From positions 62,001 through 126,000 of the forward strand of contig JAFRNE010000005.1 of the NCBI GenBank assembly GCA_017430325.1: DNA of 64,000 nucleotides, written 5' to 3'. Position numbers and translations under genes: made by a program. This DNA is from Eubacterium sp. Its GTDB lineage: Bacteria > Bacillota > Clostridia > Lachnospirales > Lachnospiraceae. Below, one piece after another: positions 45,550 to 53,362 of the stretch. Below the pieces are notes generated by a model. It had not been told where the DNA came from. It made no database searches and saw nothing but the letters and a program-made list of their open reading frames with translations. Within the stretch, counting starts at the first letter, position 1, and the number at the start of each line of letters is the position of its first letter.

Positions 45550-46266
45550 CTATTCGATTCCGGTCTCATGCGCTCTTTTGTTGATCTCTTCCATCTTCGA
45601 ATCAAGCTTAGCTCCAAACTCAGCACATATCAGCAGCTCCTTCTCGAGCTCCTTTACGACATTTTTGTCGATGTCTTTCTTGTATTTGATCTTATGCTCA
45701 AGGCTTGCCCACCAATCCATAGAAATTGTTCTCAGCTGCACTTCAACCTTCATCAGTTTCTTCCTGTCATGCAGAAATATCGGTGTCTCCACGATCAAAT
45801 GCAGACTTCTGTAGCCATTTTTCTTCGGCTCCTTGATGTAATCCTTCTTCTCTACGAGTCTGACATCATCCTGCTCCAGCAGAGCCTTTTCAAGCATATA
45901 AATATCTGCCGGGAACGAGCAGATAACTCTGATTCCGGCAATATCAGAAATGGTCTCCTCAATAGATTGGACCGTAGGAAATATCCCCTTTCGCTGCATC
46001 TTCTCGGCGATGCTCTCCGTCGACTTTAACCTGGACTTGATCGTCTCAATCGGATTACGATCATATTTCAGTGACAGTTCTTCATTCAGCACGTTGAACT
46101 TCGTCTCTATTTCCATAATGGCGCATCTGTAATATGCCATCAATTCCCTATATGGCTGTACATTCTGCTCCAACCACTTTTTCGCCTCTTCCGGCGTGAT
46201 CCTGACCTCTCTCAAAATATTAGTGATCTCGTTATTTGAGCCCTGAAGCTCATTGCCCTGTATCAT
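45550..46266 (-). CDS. Small alarmone synthetase (RelQ/YjbM type)
   Basis: 238 residues. The synthetase domain carries DIAGIRVICSF, the substrate loop KEPKKNGYRSLHLIVE and VEVQLRT; a Met- and Glu-rich C-terminal helix mediates tetramer formation in the family. It makes (p)ppGpp without hydrolase or TGS/ACT domains. It sits just upstream of the shikimate kinase. A second, internally deleted copy of the family lies at 51802-52296. Confidence 0.88.
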   Translation of the reverse strand: MIQGNELQGSNNEITNILREVRITPEEAKKWLEQNVQPYRELMAYYRCAIMEIETKFNVLNEELSLKYDRNPIETIKSRLKSTESIAEKMQRKGIFPTVQSIEETISDIAGIRVICSFPADIYMLEKALLEQDDVRLVEKKDYIKEPKKNGYRSLHLIVETPIFLHDRKKLMKVEVQLRTISMDWWASLEHKIKYKKDIDKNVVKELEKELLICAEFGAKLDSKMEEINKRAHETGIE

Positions 46267-46349
46267 TTATACTCCTCCGTCCATATTGCAATCATCACAT
46301 TCAGCCCTAAACCTTATATGACGGTTTTATTCTTGGTTATCATGTATTT

Positions 46350-47045
46350 TTACATCAATGTCTGCTCGTTTATTATCAGATGAAATTCAAGTCCCAGAAA
46401 ACCGGCCGCCTTACGGCAAAGCAGCATACGTTCCATGAATATTTCAAAATACTCGCCTATCTCACCGTATCTCGTATCGATTTCAAGCTTAAGCTTTATG
46501 GCTGTATGCTCCTGGTTTATCTTAAGCACCGAAGACTTAACAGAATAGTTTACTCTGTCGTGAATATCATAATTTCTCTCGTCCTTGTCCTGAACTCTGC
46601 TTCTTCGCACATCAGATTTATCGGCCATGATAAGCGCTGCTGCGATATCACTAACCGGAAGGCCGCTGCCCTCATCATGATTGCCTATCGCTCTGATTAT
46701 CGGAGCTATGTCCTCAGCCGGAATACCCATTTTATCCAGCAGATAAAATGTCATCATAGCACCTGACTGACTATGATCCACACGATTTATGATATTTCCA
46801 AGGTCGTGCATCCAGGCTGCCGTCAGCGCCAGATCGATCGTATGATCATCCTCCCCCAGCGTTTCCAGAATATATCCAACGCGGTCCGCAACAACGCCTA
46901 TGTGTGCATAGCTATGCTCTGTATAGCCCATAGCCTGCATCGATTCATTCTGCTCTTTTATATACACACTGATATCGTGGTCATGTTTTATTTTGTCAAA
47001 CAGCGGAAAGCGCTCCGCCTCATCCTGAGTATTATTTATCCACAC
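46350..47045 (-). CDS. HD-domain phosphohydrolase
   Basis: About 231 residues from GTG 47045, which has GGAGG 8 bases upstream (ATG 47060 is the next in-frame option). HD-domain motifs are visible: EHSYAHIGVVADRVGYI, AAWMHDLGNIINR and IGNHDEGSGLP, which bind metal. It probably cleaves a phosphate ester; the substrate is unknown. Its ribosome site is joined to the truncated flavin gene just upstream. Confidence 0.82.
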   Translation of the reverse strand: MWINNTQDEAERFPLFDKIKHDHDISVYIKEQNESMQAMGYTEHSYAHIGVVADRVGYILETLGEDDHTIDLALTAAWMHDLGNIINRVDHSQSGAMMTFYLLDKMGIPAEDIAPIIRAIGNHDEGSGLPVSDIAAALIMADKSDVRRSRVQDKDERNYDIHDRVNYSVKSSVLKINQEHTAIKLKLEIDTRYGEIGEYFEIFMERMLLCRKAAGFLGLEFHLIINEQTLM

Positions 47046-47223
47046 AGTTTTTACCTCCATATTTCATCGAAGAAGTATTGGTTGAAAAATAAAAATATTT
47101 CAGTCCGTCAATCTTTCTCGGTTTCAGCATTGCTTTTACATTCGGAAATCCCGCCTCATCAACCGAGCAGATAAAAGCAACCTTTTGCTTTCTTATGAAT
47201 CCCCTGATCTTACTAATATCCAT
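47032..47223 (-). pseudogene. Truncated PNPOx-like flavin protein, N-terminal 55 residues only
   Basis: 63 codons, of which the first about 55 match the start of PNPOx-like proteins (FIRKQKVAFICSVDEAGFPNVKAML, FYFSTNTSSM). The sequence then runs into the ribosome site and start of the HD gene and stops out of family. A deletion has apparently joined its 5' end to the HD gene, which now follows its promoter. Confidence 0.7.
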
Positions 47224-47298
47224 AAATACAATCCTCCAAATTCATCTATATATTGAATAATCCTCTCGCTGACTCCTCCGGTTTCACCTGTTGAATGA

Positions 47299-47678
47299 TC
47301 AGTCTTTACTCTCACTATGTTCCTGCCAGTATTTCACAAACTCCGGAGTTTTGGACCAGTATTTTATACCCCAGTTCTCAAAATCCCATTCCTGCATATA
47401 ATCATTGCACTCATAATCAATATAAAATACCACGCCGTCATTAACAACAAAATTAGTCGGAAAATAGTCAATATTTGTATTGGCCGGATATAAAAGCTTA
47501 CACATCTCCTTCACCTGCTGAATATAATCAGGATTCATTTCGTCTTTGACTATATCTTATCACCAAACTGATAATATGAACATGGTTCATGATGGATCTG
47601 TTTTAATACATATTTTTGACCATCTCTCGAAGCCAGATACGAATATCCACCCTTCCCTTTTCCAAGAAGTTTTTCCAT
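47299..47678 (-). pseudogene. Kinase-fold gene with an internal deletion and frame change
   Basis: The first frame (47556-47678) codes for MEKLLGKGKGGYSYLASRDG and QKYVLKQIHHEPCSYYQFGD, the glycine loop and lysine strand of a kinase or aminoglycoside-phosphotransferase fold, then stops. The second frame (47299-47538) codes for a matching end (KEMCKLLYPANTNIDYFPTN, VVFYIDYECNDYMQEWDFEN, WGIKYWSKTPEFVKYW) in another frame. The middle, with the catalytic loop, is missing. Confidence 0.7.
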
Positions 47679-47750
47679 AAATTATTCTTCACCGTTAACA
47701 CTATATTTTCCTTTAATATCTAACCATGACATACTATGCCCTGCTTTCTT

Positions 47751-49083
47751 TTAATAATCGTCCCAATATTCAGGATTGTCCAGGAAATCATCATATGCAT
47801 CATCATAATCCTCAAACTCATCCTGATAGTCCAGATAATACATCTCTATATCATGATCATCCGGATCGAATTCAGTAGTAGTTTCTTTATCTTTACCGGA
47901 ACCGGATGATGAACCACCGGATGAACCTCCACCCGAGCCACCGCCACGGCCCGGTTTGATCACTACTGCTATCCCCGGATTAAGATCAGGATCAAGCGTC
48001 TCGCCTTCATCAAGATGCATAAAATATCTTCTATAAATTGATGAAACCTTGCCGCTCTTATAAAGATAATATGTTTCCTCCAGACCGGTATCAACATCAA
48101 AACAGCAGTATCCACCGCTTATATCCCACGTTACAACCGAACTCTCATCCGTATAAGTACTTCCGCCATACATTGATATCCTGATTCTTCCATCCCTCTC
48201 AACGTACACACTAATTTGGCGCTTTGCTCCGAATTCAGAATAAGTATTATCCGTCACTCTTCCTCTGGACGTATCTTCAATGGTATATTTATACAAATAC
48301 CATTTCCATTTATAATCCTGCGCTTTCTTTGCGGCCCATTTAAGCGTAGAAACATTTTCAAACCAGTCATCCAGACAATTCAGAAGATTCAGTCCGGTGT
48401 CTATATCACCCTTAGTAAGGCTATCGATCGCCCTCTCGTAGGTTGCGTAATTATCGGCCTCTTTATATCTCTCTTCAATACCCTCAACCTTACCATCAGC
48501 TTTAATATAATATTTTACCGCAGCGCTATAATTTTTATCTTCATAATATTCATCCACGTTATTTTTCGCTTCCTGCTGCTCCTCTTTTTCCTTACGCTCA
48601 GCAATCGCTTTATTCAGCTTTATCTCTTTATTGATCTTTTCTTTCAGATCCTCTGCCGCTATGCTGCTACTGCCACTCACATTCTCCAGAGCTTTTACAG
48701 CCTCTTCAAGCTTACGTTCTTCATAGAGTTTACGGCCTTCTTCATACCAGAGATTACCTACTCTTCTTTCTATCTCTTTATCATTTTCGGAATGTTTCGG
48801 CATCTCTTCTAACATCTCGATGCCTTCCATGTAATTGCCGCTTTCCAGATGATCATCCAGAAGCTGATAAAAACATTCCATATACATCTCTGAGCTGTCC
48901 GAATAGTCGCCCAGCTCATCGAAAAGCTCAGCGGCCTCTTTGTATTTATCCTCTTCAAGAAGCTTTGTGGCTTTCTTATATTTATTTTCCTTGATGGCAT
49001 GAGAAGCAATAGCAAAGCCCAGAAGGATCGCCAATATAATAAAAATAACAATAGCTATTAAAATCTTGCTTTTTTTTATTCAT
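47751..49083 (-). CDS. Membrane-anchored TPR-like protein, start in a frameshifted A-run
   Basis: The ribosome site (GAAGGAGGG) precedes ATG 49083, but the frame after the ATG is wrong. Eight A residues follow; seven would join it to the coding frame, which reads KKSKILIAIVIFIILAILLGFAIA as a membrane anchor and then TPR-like helices (KATKLLEEDKYKEAAELFDE) and an acidic Gly/Ser-rich end. From 49034 the frame is uninterrupted to 47751 (427 residues). The protein is probably attached to the membrane with an outer TPR domain. The A-run may cause slippage or phase change. Confidence 0.65.
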
Positions 49084-49137
49084 AGAATCCCTCCTTCACT
49101 CCGGTATATTAGTTTCCAAAGCCTATCACGGTATCCT

Positions 49138-49599
49138 CTATTCTCCCGCTGGAATCCTCTCATTCAAACTCTTATTTCGATAATTAAGGTTCGTTCTGAG
49201 AGAGTATCCCTGGCTCTCCCAAAAATCATTTGCTGTATCATTATCCTTAAATACCAGGCCAAATATCTTCTGTATCCCCTCAGCCTTCAGTGCCTCTTCA
49301 GCCTCAGAAACCAGACGGCCGGCTATTCCCATGCGGCGATAATCAGGATGAACGCACATATGATGAACGATCGCACGACGTCCGTCATGGCCTGTAAGAA
49401 TAACTCCTATGATCTTGCCATCCATTACCGCTGCAAAGCAGGTATTAGGATTCCTCTTCAAATATCTATCGATCCCTTCACGTGTATCATCAACCGGATT
49501 TAATGCACGACGACTTTGCTCGGAAGCATTCCACAGTTCAAAGATAGCATCATAATCATCTATTGTAACTACCCTTATAATATAATTCTCCTTGTTCAT
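49138..49599 (-). CDS. GNAT-family N-acetyltransferase
   Basis: 153 residues of the GCN5 fold. The acetyl-CoA loop appears as VHPDYRRMGIAGRLVSEAEE, with the next beta strand IFGLVFKDNDTANDFWESQGY. It acetylates an amine on a small molecule or protein; the target is unknown. It sits alone between a TPR-like gene and the SOS-controlled gene. Confidence 0.88.
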   Translation of the reverse strand: MNKENYIIRVVTIDDYDAIFELWNASEQSRRALNPVDDTREGIDRYLKRNPNTCFAAVMDGKIIGVILTGHDGRRAIVHHMCVHPDYRRMGIAGRLVSEAEEALKAEGIQKIFGLVFKDNDTANDFWESQGYSLRTNLNYRNKSLNERIPAGE

Positions 49600-49649
49600 C
49601 CTTATACGTTTCCTTTCCTTCTATGCTTTTCCGTGCATAAAATATCCTG

Positions 49650-49946
49650 TTATTCGGACGTCATAGTCCAATAAGTCATCGACGGCGCGTAATAGAGCGT
49701 TATCCTCCTCACCGTATTCAGCACTACTATCTTACACTCAAATACAAGGTTCCGATCAGTAACATACACCCCATCAGGCGTCATATATGTTCCCTTGTGG
49801 GAAACATCAAGATATTCTTTTATGTTAAATATCTGCCGCTGGCCATCCTCGTCAGTCATTCTGACTCGAAGCGGAATGATAGTGCCATCTACAGAATGTT
49901 GACAGATTACATCCACTTTCTGTGGTGCTTTACGCTTCACACTCAT
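49650..49946 (-). CDS. Small protein of unknown function under LexA control
   Basis: 98 residues from ATG 49946 with AGAGG 8 bases upstream. The sequence (MSVKRKAPQKVDVICQHSVDG, IPLRVRMTDEDGQRQIFNIK, KIVVLNTVRRITLYYAPSM) is beta-rich and has no known domain that I recognise. I have seen similar ORFs near Y-family polymerases in Firmicutes, from memory and untested. Its promoter carries a consensus SOS box, so it is probably induced by DNA damage. Confidence 0.65.
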   Translation of the reverse strand: MSVKRKAPQKVDVICQHSVDGTIIPLRVRMTDEDGQRQIFNIKEYLDVSHKGTYMTPDGVYVTDRNLVFECKIVVLNTVRRITLYYAPSMTYWTMTSE

Positions 49947-49966
49947 ATTCATCACCTCTTACGGTG

Positions 49967-49995
49967 ATTATAGAACGTATGTTCGTTTTTGTAAA
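49967..49995 (-). promoter_or_regulatory. SOS-regulated promoter with a LexA box
   Basis: TTTACA (49990-49995), a 17-base spacer and TATAAT (49967-49972). The spacer contains GAAC-GTAT-GTTC (49973-49984), the Firmicute LexA site GAAC-N4-GTTC, with the flanking G on one side matching CGAAC. The box fills the -10 side of the promoter, as for a repressor. Confidence 0.8.
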
Positions 49996-50228
49996 TACAA
50001 TATTTTAGACTGTTCTGTCGCCAAGCCAGTATCTGTATTATAGCTCCTCTGATTCTATAATAAATGACTGTATTGTCTATAAAAATACCATACATTTTGC
50101 GTGGAGCACAGCTAAATATATTTTTTAACGTGGAGTGCAGCGTTATATAAAAGCAAAATAGGAACCGACCGAAGCCGATTCCTACATACTTTCTTCCAAG
50201 TATAAAATGTAATATTATTTGCAAGCCA

Positions 50229-50891
50229 TCACAAAACCTTATGGCCGCTCACAGCTTCAAAGTTGTATTTAACTATGCCAAGATCCACCTTGGTATATGG
50301 TCCTCTCTTAGCGGTAATAGTTACCTCCTCACCCTCAAGGGTAACATAGAATTTCTGCTGGTTAAGTGCCGTCGGAGCCATCATAGCTGCTATCATGCCG
50401 TTCTTAAACCACTTAGGCATATCCTCTTCAGCAACGTTGCAGAGCTTTTCTACCGGCTTTGATTTATGCTTAACTCCCTGAGTCTCGCCATATCCAAATG
50501 CGATCACGCATACGATCTTCTCGCCGTCTTCTTTATTTACCTTGCATTTTCCTTTGCTGTATGAGCCGCCTACCCAACAGGTATTAAGACCTATCTCCTG
50601 CGCCTTAAGAACCATTTTCTGTCCGAAATATCCGCATCTTTCACCAAGATCATCAATGTCCTCATTACCGACAAGCGCGATATAATTATTTGCATTTCTG
50701 AACTTGCCATAATGTGCAAGCAGGGTCTTGAAACACTCCGGATCATCATAGATCACCTGTATATTCAGGCCGCTCTCCGCATTACATTCCTCCGCAAGCT
50801 TATCGAGAACCTCTCTCTGCTCGTCATCGATCGGCATATCCTTAAACTGCCTTACACTGTGTCTCTCTTTGATCAAAGTCTTAACATCCAT
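50229..50891 (-). CDS. Nitroreductase-family flavin protein
   Basis: 220 residues. The N terminus (KERHSVRQFKD) is the FMN-binding start of NfsA/FRP-type nitroreductases. A middle region (GYFGQKMVLKAQEIGLNTCW) and APTALNQQKFYV near the end fit. It probably reduces nitro or quinone compounds with NAD(P)H. The 273 bases upstream hold no gene. Confidence 0.85.
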   Translation of the reverse strand: MDVKTLIKERHSVRQFKDMPIDDEQREVLDKLAEECNAESGLNIQVIYDDPECFKTLLAHYGKFRNANNYIALVGNEDIDDLGERCGYFGQKMVLKAQEIGLNTCWVGGSYSKGKCKVNKEDGEKIVCVIAFGYGETQGVKHKSKPVEKLCNVAEEDMPKWFKNGMIAAMMAPTALNQQKFYVTLEGEEVTITAKRGPYTKVDLGIVKYNFEAVSGHKVL

Positions 50892-50953
50892 ACTCTGTCC
50901 TTTCCGGCTCTGGCACTTTCACCGCCCTAATACTTCGCCATTATACTCACTCA

Positions 50954-51562
50954 TTATTGCTCAGCCTTCTCCAGCACCACATCAGTCAGCGCCGCCGAGA
51001 TTATGCTTTCCGGATCCGCGTCCGGTCTGATCCATTCATCAATATACTCCTCCGGCAGGATGAGCGGCATACGGTCATGTATCTCACTCACTGCCTCTCC
51101 CGGTTCACGTGTCAGGATAACAAATACAGGCAGGTCTCCCTCGAATCTGTACAGTCCGCAGAGCCAGGTGATCTCACTTCCCTCGGGCTGGATACAGTAT
51201 TTATCACCGGTCTTCACCTTTCCCTTTGCATCCTTAAAATGGCTCCACTCCAGATAATACGATGCAGGGATCGCACAGCGATGTGACTTCCAGGCATCCC
51301 TGTAAGTATATTTCGAAGAAGCAGTCTCGACCCTTGCATTGATAAGCAGCGACTTCTCCGCAAAGCCCCATTTCATCGGAAATACAGCCCGCTCCCCTCT
51401 CCGGTTCGTTGCGATCACCGGAACAATATCCGTCGGACATATTTCCCCCAAGGTCGTGATATCAGCAATTTTCTGCCATACCGCAACCAGCGGCGACCTC
51501 ATCAGCTCATCAATTATATTTCTGAATCTCTCAGTATCTTCTATTCGATATCTTCCGCACAT
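50954..51562 (-). CDS. yedK: SOS response-associated peptidase (SRAP/HMCES family)
   Basis: 202 residues beginning MCGRY, with the catalytic Cys2 needed for DNA-protein crosslinking to abasic sites. It also has PMKWGF, NARVETASSKYTYRDAW, CAIPASYYLEW (the conserved Glu) and EIHDRMPLIL (the catalytic His). It protects single-stranded abasic DNA. It lies close to an SOS-controlled gene, but no LexA box is seen at its own start. Confidence 0.93.
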   Translation of the reverse strand: MCGRYRIEDTERFRNIIDELMRSPLVAVWQKIADITTLGEICPTDIVPVIATNRRGERAVFPMKWGFAEKSLLINARVETASSKYTYRDAWKSHRCAIPASYYLEWSHFKDAKGKVKTGDKYCIQPEGSEITWLCGLYRFEGDLPVFVILTREPGEAVSEIHDRMPLILPEEYIDEWIRPDADPESIISAALTDVVLEKAEQ

Positions 51563-51595
51563 GCTCCTGTATCAACTCCTGAAATACAACCTTTT

Positions 51596-51649
51596 GTCAT
51601 CCGCTCGGAACCTCTGGACCCCGTTTATCCGGCTATCCGCTCGGAACCT
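51596..51649. repeat. 18-bp direct repeat in the intergenic region
   Basis: ATCCGCTCGGAACCTCTG occurs at 51596-51613 and again at 51632-51649. The two copies are 36 bases apart, start to start. The origin is unclear: duplication or remnant. Confidence 0.85.
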
Positions 51650-51801
51650 CTGATCTCATCGTTCCTTGACACTCTTTTATTATCGCACGCCCGCTTCCTC
51701 ATGGCAATCCTCATATCAAAATTCAGCGCCTTTATCTCAAAAACGCCGCAATAAATGGTAAAATCATACTATATTTTATGCCTGCTTAGGAGAAAACCAT
51801 C

Positions 51802-52296
51802 GTGGATTTATTTAAGGAGATTCAAGTAGCTGAATATGAGAAGTCCCTTCCGGACTATCTTGAGATAGAGCGCATCGTTGCAGAGCTTCTGGAGAAGACT
51901 CTGGATAACGGCGGTATCAAGGTCATGCAGATTGCAGCTCTGGTCAAGGAAGTTTTTATATGCAGTCTTCCGAAAAGCGACAGCTATCCTGACAAGCTTA
52001 CGGAATATACCTTTGAAATACAGTTCAGAACGGTACTCCAGCATGCGTGGGCTGAGATTGAACACGACCTCGGATACAAATCCGAATACAGTATACCTCT
52101 CAGCATGCGAAGAGAGTTTTCCAGAGTTGCCGGACTCCTTGAGCTTGCTGATGAAACCTTCGAGAAATTGAAGCATCAGCTTAATGACTATGATGAATAC
52201 GAACTTTCCGAATTCTTCCGACTCAATCTGAACAGAGAGAATCTGGTAAAACAGCAGGTTGAAAGAATCTTCAAATTACGAAAGCTTTATCTTTAG
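51802..52296 (+). pseudogene. Alarmone synthetase gene with its catalytic middle deleted
   Basis: A GTG start with AGGAG upstream opens a 164-residue frame. The first 45 residues and the last 90 match the long RelA/SpoT-type synthetase proteins (EIQFRTVLQHAWAEIEHDLG, RREFSRVAGLLELADETFEK). The middle, which should contain the catalytic DxxGxR and the GYRSLHL loop, is absent: IAALVKE joins directly to VFICSLPKS. The frame is kept, so a catalytically dead protein may be made. Confidence 0.75.
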
Positions 52297-52685
52297 CAAT
52301 TTTTCAGCAGTATTTCCTGCATATATTCCTTTTTCCTCTCATCCGGGAGGATAAGGAACTGATAGTAGAACAGCTTCAGCAGTATTTCCTCGGCGGTTTG
52401 TTTGCCCAGGTTCCTGATCCTGAGAAGCTGTTTTTTACTTGACTCATTCTCTTTTGTGTGCACTCCGTTGACCAGATGACTTATGGTATTAAAGCCATAT
52501 CTCCTAAGGCAGTTGTATGCCCGGGGCTTCAGGTCAAGCACCTCTATATCCTGCTTCATCTGCTCTGAATTAAACATCACAGAATAGTGAAACATCTTCT
52601 TATTTCTGATAAGTATCTCCTCCATAGTTGTTCCATCAAGATACTTATTCATTTCTTTCATTACGTCTTCGTCCAGTCTTGTCAT
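52293..52685 (-). CDS. RNA polymerase alpha C-terminal-domain-like protein
   Basis: 130 residues from ATG 52685 with GGAGG upstream. The core (LKPRAYNCLRRYGFN ... LLRIRNLGKQTAEEILLKL) matches the alpha-CTD of RpoA, keeping Arg, Asn and Cys equivalents of E. coli R265, N268 and C269, Gly296 and Glu302. There is no alpha N-terminal domain. It may act as a DNA-binding decoy or adapter. It lies directly after the Lrp-like gene, overlapping its end by 41 bases. Confidence 0.75.
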   Translation of the reverse strand: MTRLDEDVMKEMNKYLDGTTMEEILIRNKKMFHYSVMFNSEQMKQDIEVLDLKPRAYNCLRRYGFNTISHLVNGVHTKENESSKKQLLRIRNLGKQTAEEILLKLFYYQFLILPDERKKEYMQEILLKNC

Positions 52686-53121
52686 ATTCGACACCTCCAT
52701 AAAGATCCTTAACTATCTCTTTCACGCCATGACAGGTCATGGTCTCGATCTTATCGGCAAATACTTTATTTACCATTTTCGCAAGATACTTAAGCTCAGA
52801 TACATCAGGTGCCACAGCTGTTGCATGAATGCGGTTTCCGCCGGTCATAAGGTAGATCTCGGTTACATATCCGGTCCTGTTAAGATACTCCAGAATATCA
52901 TCATAGTTCTCGTCCACCGTAACGATCTCCATCAGCATCTTAACATTATCTTCCCTGTAAATGACCGCCTTATAGCCACGTATGATCCCAGCTTCTTCAA
53001 GCTTCTTCACACGCTTCATGACAGCCACTCTGGATATCCCAAGCTTCTCCCCTATCTCGGTGAAACTCATCCTTCCGTTATCACGTAACAGTCTTAAAAT
53101 GTCCTTATTTGTATCATCCAT
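52645..53121 (-). CDS. Lrp/AsnC-family transcriptional regulator
   Basis: 158 residues from ATG 53121 with GGAGGG upstream. An N-terminal HTH (NKDILRLLRDNGRMSFTEIGEKLGISRVAVMKRVKKLEEAGII) is followed by a RAM-type ligand-binding domain (MLMEIVTVDENYDDILEYLN). It binds an amino acid and controls nearby or own genes. The downstream alpha-CTD-like gene overlaps it, so the two are co-translated. Confidence 0.88.
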   Translation of the reverse strand: MDDTNKDILRLLRDNGRMSFTEIGEKLGISRVAVMKRVKKLEEAGIIRGYKAVIYREDNVKMLMEIVTVDENYDDILEYLNRTGYVTEIYLMTGGNRIHATAVAPDVSELKYLAKMVNKVFADKIETMTCHGVKEIVKDLYGGVEYDKTGRRRNERNE

Positions 53122-53285
53122 AAGTACCCTCCGTATATCAGTGTCGACTCTGATAATACGATTATACAATCTATGTTTTAAAGAATGCAATAGCACGGGT
53201 TACGGATGGTAACATGACCGATTTTTCCTCCTCTTAAACCCGTCCCCACCTCTTCACACACGTCCATTCACACTGCCCTGCGCGC

Positions 53286-53326
53286 AAAAAAACAGCAGCG
53301 ATCCACCATCGGACCACTGCCGTTTT
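53286..53326 (-). terminator. Terminator of the LRR surface protein gene
   Basis: 16-bp arms (53289-53304 and 53311-53326) pair fully on the leftward RNA with three G-U pairs, followed by a run of U. Confidence 0.8.
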
Positions 53327-53362
53327 AATTACTGTTTTATTATCTCAGACTTCAGGTCATGC

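Noticed and set aside
46380..47174. Rightward reading frames opposite the HD gene and flavin fragment.
   Set aside because: They mirror the true coding strand and have no ribosome sites or family features.
49952..50224. 90-residue reading frame between the SOS gene and the nitroreductase.
   Set aside because: It spans the LexA box and promoter and has no ribosome site; it is probably intergenic.
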